Assembly: GCA_019347725.1 (NCBI GenBank)
Contig: JAHWKV010000011.1
Location: forward strand, 1-11,163
DNA length: 11,163 nucleotides
Reading direction: 5' to 3'
Origin: Actinomycetota bacterium
GTDB taxonomy: Bacteria > Actinomycetota > CADDZG01 > JAHWKV01
Positions 8,264 through 11,163 of this stretch are shown piece after piece (the stretch's first letter is position 1; each line of letters opens with the position of its first letter). Made by a program: the position numbers and the translations under genes. The notes beneath the pieces were generated by a model. The model saw only the letters and a program-made list of their open reading frames with translations, made no database searches and was not told the DNA's origin.

Positions 8264-8551
8264 ATGCAGACGATCGGGGTACGAGAGCTGCGGCGAGACG
8301 CCAGCAGATGGCTGGCGCGAGTGCGCGCGGGTGAGGCTTTCGTAATCACCGACCGCGGCAAACCGATCGCACGGCTAGGGCCCCTGACCAGCGTTGAAGG
8401 CTTTGCAGCGTTGGTCGCAGACGGTCGCGTGATCCCCGGATCTGGGCGCGATCTGGACGACGTGCTCGACGATATCGACTCCGATTTGCCCGCCGTAGCC
8501 GAAGGTTCGCTGTCACAGGCGCTGGCGGACCTGCGAGCCGGCGAGCGCTGA
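8264..8551 (+). CDS. Antitoxin, Phd/YefM family (VapB-type)
   Basis: A 95-residue protein. The N-terminus IGVRELRRDASRWLARVRAG, followed by FVITDRGKPIARL, is the Phd/YefM DNA-binding fold of type II antitoxins. The acidic C-terminal part (DLDDVLDDIDSDLP) would wrap and inhibit the toxin. ATG 8264 is preferred because family members usually begin two or three residues before the VRELR motif; ATG 8255 adds three residues and is the alternative. The PIN toxin begins seven bases after the stop, so the pair is an operon. The antitoxin, alone or with the toxin, probably represses its own promoter. Confidence 0.88.
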   Translation: MQTIGVRELRRDASRWLARVRAGEAFVITDRGKPIARLGPLTSVEGFAALVADGRVIPGSGRDLDDVLDDIDSDLPAVAEGSLSQALADLRAGER

Positions 8552-8558
8552 GACAACC

Positions 8559-8948
8559 GTGCAGGTCTGGTACGTCGATACCTCGGCGGTGGTGAAGCTC
8601 GTCCAGCCTGAGACAGAAACCGCCGTCCTCCGGGACTGGTTGCGCGGCAAGCGATGGGCGATCAGCGACCTGCATCGCACGGAGTTGCGACGTGCCGCCC
8701 AACGTCTCGGACCCACGACCCTAAGGCGCGCCGAGCGACTGCTATCCGAGCTCGACATCCTTACCGTCAACGGTCAGGTGTTCGACGAAGCGGGTCGCGC
8801 CAAACCCGTCCAGCTTCGTTCTCTCGATGCCCTACACATCACGGCAGCGCAGAGCCTGGGACCCGATCTAGCCGGCGTTGTCGCCTACGATATTCGGTTG
8901 CTCGACGCGTCAAGCGAAGCAGGCATTCCGGCGATCTCACCGAGCTGA
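8559..8948 (+). CDS. vapC: PIN-domain ribonuclease toxin (VapC-type), module 1
   Basis: A 129-residue PIN protein from GTG 8559. The acidic metal-binding residues are all present: D7 in YVDTSA, E42 in DLHRTELRR, D90 in LRSLDALHITAA and D111 in AYDIRLL. VapC toxins cut specific RNAs (tRNA or rRNA) with a divalent metal. The toxin looks complete, so the module should be functional. It follows the Phd/YefM antitoxin by seven bases. The RNA target cannot be predicted from the sequence. Confidence 0.9.
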   Translation: MQVWYVDTSAVVKLVQPETETAVLRDWLRGKRWAISDLHRTELRRAAQRLGPTTLRRAERLLSELDILTVNGQVFDEAGRAKPVQLRSLDALHITAAQSLGPDLAGVVAYDIRLLDASSEAGIPAISPS

Positions 8949-8959
8949 TACGTTCCTGG

Positions 8960-8999
8960 TTCTCACGCACGCGAGCTTCCAGTCGAATGCTAAAACTCG
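8960..8999 (+). repeat. Possible third, diverged copy of the TA-associated repeat
   Basis: The sequence beginning TTCTCACGCACGCGAGC, 12 bases after the VapC 1 stop, aligns with the 10731 copy with one gap. About 23 of 36 positions agree, including TTCTC, CGAGC and GCTAAA. By itself the match is weak. The matching place, just after a toxin gene and in the same orientation, is what makes it worth listing. Confidence 0.35.
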
Positions 9000-9064
9000 G
9001 ATCTGCCGGGCCGGGATGACGTGATTGCCGTCTAGCCGACTGCTCACGAACAGCATGCTGCCGA

Positions 9065-9284
9065 GGCATCTACGAGGACCTGAGCACTGATCAGGTAAGG
9101 GGAGGCTGCGTCGGGCAGGGTACTGGCACGCCAGCTCGCCGAACCCGAGCCGTACGACCTGGGCGACGTAGACCTGTCTCAGTACCGACGATTGGACCAG
9201 CGCTGGTGGAACTGGGACCGGGTAGCCGCCGCCTGCGCAGATCTGGCTACTGGAATTCTCGATCTGGAGGCAAAAGGCAAGTGA
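9065..9284 (+). pseudogene. Frameshifted remnant of the gene upstream of the XRE regulator
   Basis: The frame ending at TGA 9282-9284 overlaps the XRE start as GTGA, the arrangement of a coupled upstream gene. It reads EPEPYDLGDVDLSQYRR and DQRWWNWDRVAAACADLATG, a protein-like composition, but has an in-frame TAA at 9096 and no usable start before TTG 9192. Upstream, a different frame reads GIYEDLSTDQVR up to the run GGGG at 9099-9102. Removing one G joins the two frames into one continuous protein. This suggests a one-base insertion in a homopolymer, either a real mutation or a sequencing error. The gene further upstream (8949-9064) shows no convincing start. Family not recognised. Confidence 0.45.
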
Positions 9285-9856
9285 TCCACCGACATCTGGA
9301 CGTCGCCGAGGACACGCCGGTTGACCGGCTCACTCCGGCCGCCCTCGACGACCTGCTCGACCGGGGAGCGCTCGACGACTGGGCTCCTTTGGCGAAAGCC
9401 ATTGCCGCCGATCCTTGGGGCAAGCTGGCCGAAGAGGTGCTTCACCTGTGCAACGCCCACCACATGTACGGCACCAGCAGGTTATGGACGGCGTGGATCG
9501 AACGGCTAAGGGCCGGTTCGCGAGCTCAAGGCGGGGTCGGCCTTGCCGAGCTGCGCCGAAGCCGCGGGGTGACCCAGACCCAGCTTGGCGAGCGGCTTGG
9601 CATATCGCAGTCCGACGTATCCAAACTCGAGCGTCGCAGCGACGTGCGTCTGTCGACGCTAGCCGGGCTGGTTGAAGCGCTCGGCGGAACCACGCGCGTG
9701 ACGGCCGTCTTCCCCGAAGGGGAAACGGATCTGGAACTGCCGCCGCTACCCGCGCTGAGTCGAGCGCCCGGGACGGACGACGTCGACGTAAGCCAACGGC
9801 TCTTGGTGAGGGGGGAGTGTCCGTTAAAGACGACAAGCGAACGATCGAATCTTTGA
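9281..9856 (+). CDS. XRE-family helix-turn-helix regulator (possible antitoxin)
   Basis: A 191-residue protein from GTG 9281, with GGAGG at 9266-9270 and a four-base overlap with the upstream relic. Residues 1-78 form a helical domain of unknown type (DDWAPLAKAIAADPWGK, then HHMYGTSRLWTAWIERLR). Residues 87-136 are a standard XRE/HTH_3 domain: LAELRRSRGVTQTQLGERLG, then ISQSDVSKLERR, then LSTLAGLVEALGG. Single-domain relatives usually stop soon after the RVTAVFPEGE strand, but this one continues about 40 residues with ordinary composition, so the tail may be read-through into former non-coding DNA. Location between two VapBC modules and coupling to a broken gene suggest a TA antitoxin that lost its partner; this is inference. 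Confidence 0.78.
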   Translation: MIHRHLDVAEDTPVDRLTPAALDDLLDRGALDDWAPLAKAIAADPWGKLAEEVLHLCNAHHMYGTSRLWTAWIERLRAGSRAQGGVGLAELRRSRGVTQTQLGERLGISQSDVSKLERRSDVRLSTLAGLVEALGGTTRVTAVFPEGETDLELPPLPALSRAPGTDDVDVSQRLLVRGECPLKTTSERSNL

Positions 9857-9892
9857 ACCTACTGCGATGATGGCAGTCCTCGGTGAGCTTAT

Positions 9893-9947
9893 TCGCGGAT
9901 ACGAACGTGCTGCTTGAGGCGAAATCTGAGTGTTGGGAGCCCACACG
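9893..9947 (+). repeat. TA-associated direct repeat, copy A
   Basis: Bases 9901-9947 match 10743-10789 at about 39 of 47 positions without gaps, including an unbroken GTGCTGCTTGAGGC core. Weaker similarity extends upstream to the TTC at 9892-9894. It lies after the XRE gene stop and before the VapBC 2 promoter. Confidence 0.85.
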
Positions 9948-9984
9948 CATCCCGCAAGTGCCATCAGCACGTCAACCATCTCTG

Positions 9985-10009
9985 TGCTACAGTGGGACTA
10001 TCAGTGGGA
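9985..10009 (+). promoter_or_regulatory. vapBC module 2 promoter with AGTGGGA operator repeats
   Basis: TGCTACAGT at 9985-9993 is an extended -10 element. Overlapping and following it, AGTGGGA occurs exactly at 9991-9997 and 10003-10009, that is two direct copies 12 bases apart. Ribbon-helix-helix antitoxins commonly bind such short repeats at their own promoters, so autorepression is likely. An AGAGG ribosome site follows at 10013-10017, ten bases before the ATG. Confidence 0.5.
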
Positions 10010-10026
10010 TTTAGAGGCCCGTCACA

Positions 10027-10281
10027 ATGACTCGAACACACGTCATCATGTCTGACGAGTTGATGCAAGCTATCGATTCGCGGGTTGGCCAGAGGGGCAG
10101 GAGCCGGTTTCTAGAGGAGGCGGCTCGAGAGAAGCTTGACCGCCTGGCGCTTGAGGATTCCCTCAGGAACACCTCCGGAGTGCTCGACAAAGAGGCCAAT
10201 CCGATGTGGGCGACTCGAGACTCCACACGTGAATGGGTGAAGTCAGCTCGTCGATCGGAAAGCGATTCTGCCGCCAGTTGA
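10027..10281 (+). CDS. vapB: Ribbon-helix-helix antitoxin (VapB-type), module 2
   Basis: An 84-residue protein. The N-terminal 45 residues fit an RHH DNA-binding domain: strand TRTHVIMSDELMQAIDSRVG, then helix RSRFLEEAAREKL. The C-terminal half (LDKEANPMWATRDSTREWV) has the tryptophans and charge typical of the toxin-binding tail of VapB proteins. Its TGA overlaps the toxin's TTG start. The promoter in front carries AGTGGGA repeats that it may bind. The fold differs from the antitoxin of module 1, so the two systems are unlikely to be recent duplicates. Confidence 0.85.
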   Translation: MTRTHVIMSDELMQAIDSRVGQRGRSRFLEEAAREKLDRLALEDSLRNTSGVLDKEANPMWATRDSTREWVKSARRSESDSAAS

Positions 10282-10670
10282 GCCGTTACCTGCTCGATAC
10301 AACCGTTCTGATTGCCCACCTTCGGGGAGAGCCCGACGTCACCCAGCTGTTCTTTGACCTGCTAGCGAAGGGCAGCCGGTTAGGCATCTGCTGCGTCAAC
10401 GTTGCAGAGGTTGAGCGGGGCTTACGGCCGCAAGAGCGCAAGCGCGCCAAGGATCTGATCGAGCGCCTAGAGTATTTCGACACCACCCGCGCGGCGGCGC
10501 GGCGGGCCGGTATTTATCAGGCACGACTCCAGCGCCAAGGGCTGACCCTCCACACTCCCGACGCAATCGTGGCCGGAACGGCAAGAGCTCATGGGGCAAT
10601 TTTGATCACCGACAATCTCAGCGACTTTCCCATGTCCGACATTGTCGTTGAGGAATTGCCAAGCGAGTAG
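10278..10670 (+). CDS. vapC: PIN-domain ribonuclease toxin (VapC-type), module 2
   Basis: A 130-residue protein from TTG 10278, which forms a TTGA overlap with the antitoxin; the frame is open further upstream, but only this start puts the first strand at the normal place. Acidic residues: D7 in YLLDTTVLI, E44 in VNVAEVERGL, D95 in HTPDAIVAGTA and D112 in LITDNLSDF. All four are present, so the toxin should be active as an RNA-cleaving enzyme. It is more like the common VapC type with TPDAIVA than the module 1 toxin is. It is bracketed by the two clear repeat copies. Confidence 0.92.
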   Translation: MSRYLLDTTVLIAHLRGEPDVTQLFFDLLAKGSRLGICCVNVAEVERGLRPQERKRAKDLIERLEYFDTTRAAARRAGIYQARLQRQGLTLHTPDAIVAGTARAHGAILITDNLSDFPMSDIVVEELPSE

Positions 10671-10730
10671 TTGGCGACGCCGACGGCCGATCGGGCCTGC
10701 GGCACTTGACGTCTGTAGGAGGATCGGGGC

Positions 10731-10789
10731 TTCTCCACGAGTACGAGCGTGCTGCTTGAGGCTAAATCTGGGTTTTGGAACCCCACAGG
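10731..10789 (+). repeat. TA-associated direct repeat, copy B
   Basis: This is the downstream partner of copy A. It sits 61 bases after the VapC 2 stop, in the non-coding gap before the convergent oxidoreductase fragment. It also contains GGGTT-TTGG-AACCC, a small hairpin not conserved in copy A. No gene is seen elsewhere in 10671-10812. Confidence 0.85.
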
Positions 10790-10812
10790 TCTGCCCCGAC
10801 GGATGCGTAAGC

Positions 10813-10980
10813 TCAGAAAACTACCTCGGCCAGCTTGTCCACCTGATCGGGATCGGAGGTGGTCGGGTCGAGGATGAACTCGTCTACCCCCACGGCCTCG
10901 AAGGCCTGCACAGCCCCTTTGACCGCGTCGGGGGATTGCAAAGCACTGCCGGCGATCATCTGGGCCATCTCGTCGCCCAT
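10813..10980 (-). pseudogene. Luciferase-like (LLM) flavin-dependent oxidoreductase, C-terminal fragment
   Basis: The minus strand ends at TGA 10813 and reads SPDAVKGAVQAFEAVG then VDEFILDPTTSDPDQVDKLA, the usual C-terminal helix and strand of bacterial luciferase-like monooxygenases, including F420-dependent ones. The match seems sound up to about GDEMAQMIAGS (10980). Beyond this the frame stays open to the window end, but the other strand there encodes GlmS, so the open frame is antisense. The rest of the enzyme is missing. The fragment is either a broken gene or one side of a chimeric join. Confidence 0.65.
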
Positions 10981-11163
10981 CGGCTCGGGCAGGGGAAGGA
11001 TCCGCGCGAAGCCGTCGCGGCCGTTCTGCCGCGCCTGCACGGCGCCTTCGCGATCACCATCCTCTTCCGCGACTATCCAGACATCCTGATCGGCGCCCGA
11101 ATGGGCGCTCCGCTCACGATCGGTTACGGCGACGGCGAGACCTATCTCGGCTCCGACGCGCTG
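10981..11163 (+). pseudogene. glmS: Internal fragment of GlmS (glutamine--fructose-6-phosphate aminotransferase)
   Basis: The plus frame reads DPREAVAAVLPRLHGAFAI, then PDILIGARMGAPLTIGYGDG and ETYLGSDAL at the window end. This is the later part of the glutaminase domain of GlmS, roughly residues 140-205 of the family's 600. GlmS makes glucosamine 6-phosphate for cell-wall precursors. The N-terminal catalytic Cys2 region is absent: upstream on this strand the frame is antisense to the oxidoreductase. The style of the sequence (AVLPRLHGAF and GETYLGSDAL) reminds me of alphaproteobacterial GlmS more than actinobacterial, but this is an impression. The right edge cuts it. Confidence 0.75.

Larger units (their letters stand above)
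9883..10014 (+). pseudogene. Short PIN-like N-terminal fragment overlapping repeat copy A
   Basis: A GTG-started frame of 43 residues begins VSLFADTNVLLEAKS, which looks like the first strand of a PIN domain with its metal-binding aspartate. It ends at TAG 10012, long before the other PIN motifs. It may be the stump of a VapC toxin after the XRE gene. However, the same bases form repeat copy A, and the matching copy at 10731 reads STSTSVLLEAKS without the aspartate. The PIN resemblance may therefore be accidental. Confidence 0.3.

Noticed and set aside
10761..10785. Rho-independent terminator in repeat copy B
   Set aside because: The GGGTT/AACCC stem is only five base pairs, has no T tract after it and is not kept in copy A.
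8949..10790. Integron cassette array with attC sites
   Set aside because: The layout is cassette-like, but the repeats do not end in the RYYYAAC and GTTRRRY cores, do not share a conserved fold, and no tyrosine integrase is in the window.
11041..11163. Continuation of the LLM oxidoreductase on the minus strand to the window end
   Set aside because: The frame is open, but the plus strand here carries unmistakable GlmS motifs; open antisense frames are common in GC-rich coding DNA.

Overview
The window is GC-rich bacterial DNA, most likely from an actinobacterium (Actinomycetota). Supporting signs are GC-rich codon use, GTG and TTG starts, ATGA/GTGA/TTGA gene overlaps, a DrrAB-type ABC exporter, a luciferase-like flavin oxidoreductase tail, and VapBC modules with leaderless-looking promoters. 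The lineage within the phylum cannot be fixed from sequence alone. No rRNA, tRNA, CRISPR array, transposase or integrase was found.

Layout. Positions 1-1691 are on the minus strand: a YihY/BrkB-type membrane protein, then a hairpin, then an SCP2-like lipid carrier whose stop overlaps the start of a carotenoid oxygenase cut by the left edge. Positions 1829-4189 are a plus-strand three-gene operon: a minimal nucleotidyltransferase-fold protein, a calcineurin-like metallophosphoesterase and a sugar-phosphate nucleotidyltransferase. Positions 4212-7337 are minus strand: a lipoprotein with a charged coiled-coil tail, a DrrA/DrrB ABC exporter, and a membrane-anchored protein with an ASH/choice-of-anchor-D type beta domain. 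Positions 7455-8234 hold a CbbY-like HAD phosphatase on the plus strand.

Positions 8255-10790 form an accessory island of toxin-antitoxin (TA) type genes, all on the plus strand: VapBC module 1 (Phd/YefM antitoxin plus PIN toxin), a frameshifted relic coupled to an XRE regulator, and VapBC module 2 (ribbon-helix-helix antitoxin plus PIN toxin). A short sequence related to one consensus follows each module (about 8960, 9893 and 10731). The last two copies are clearly homologous and bracket VapBC 2. The result looks like a string of cassettes, each ending in the same element, which is the most interesting structure in the window.

The last 350 bases hold the 3' end of a luciferase-like oxidoreductase (minus strand), which meets an internal piece of GlmS (plus strand) near position 10980. 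Neither gene continues across the junction, so this is either a rearrangement that broke both genes or, more likely, a chimeric contig end. Conclusions about the right edge should be treated with care.
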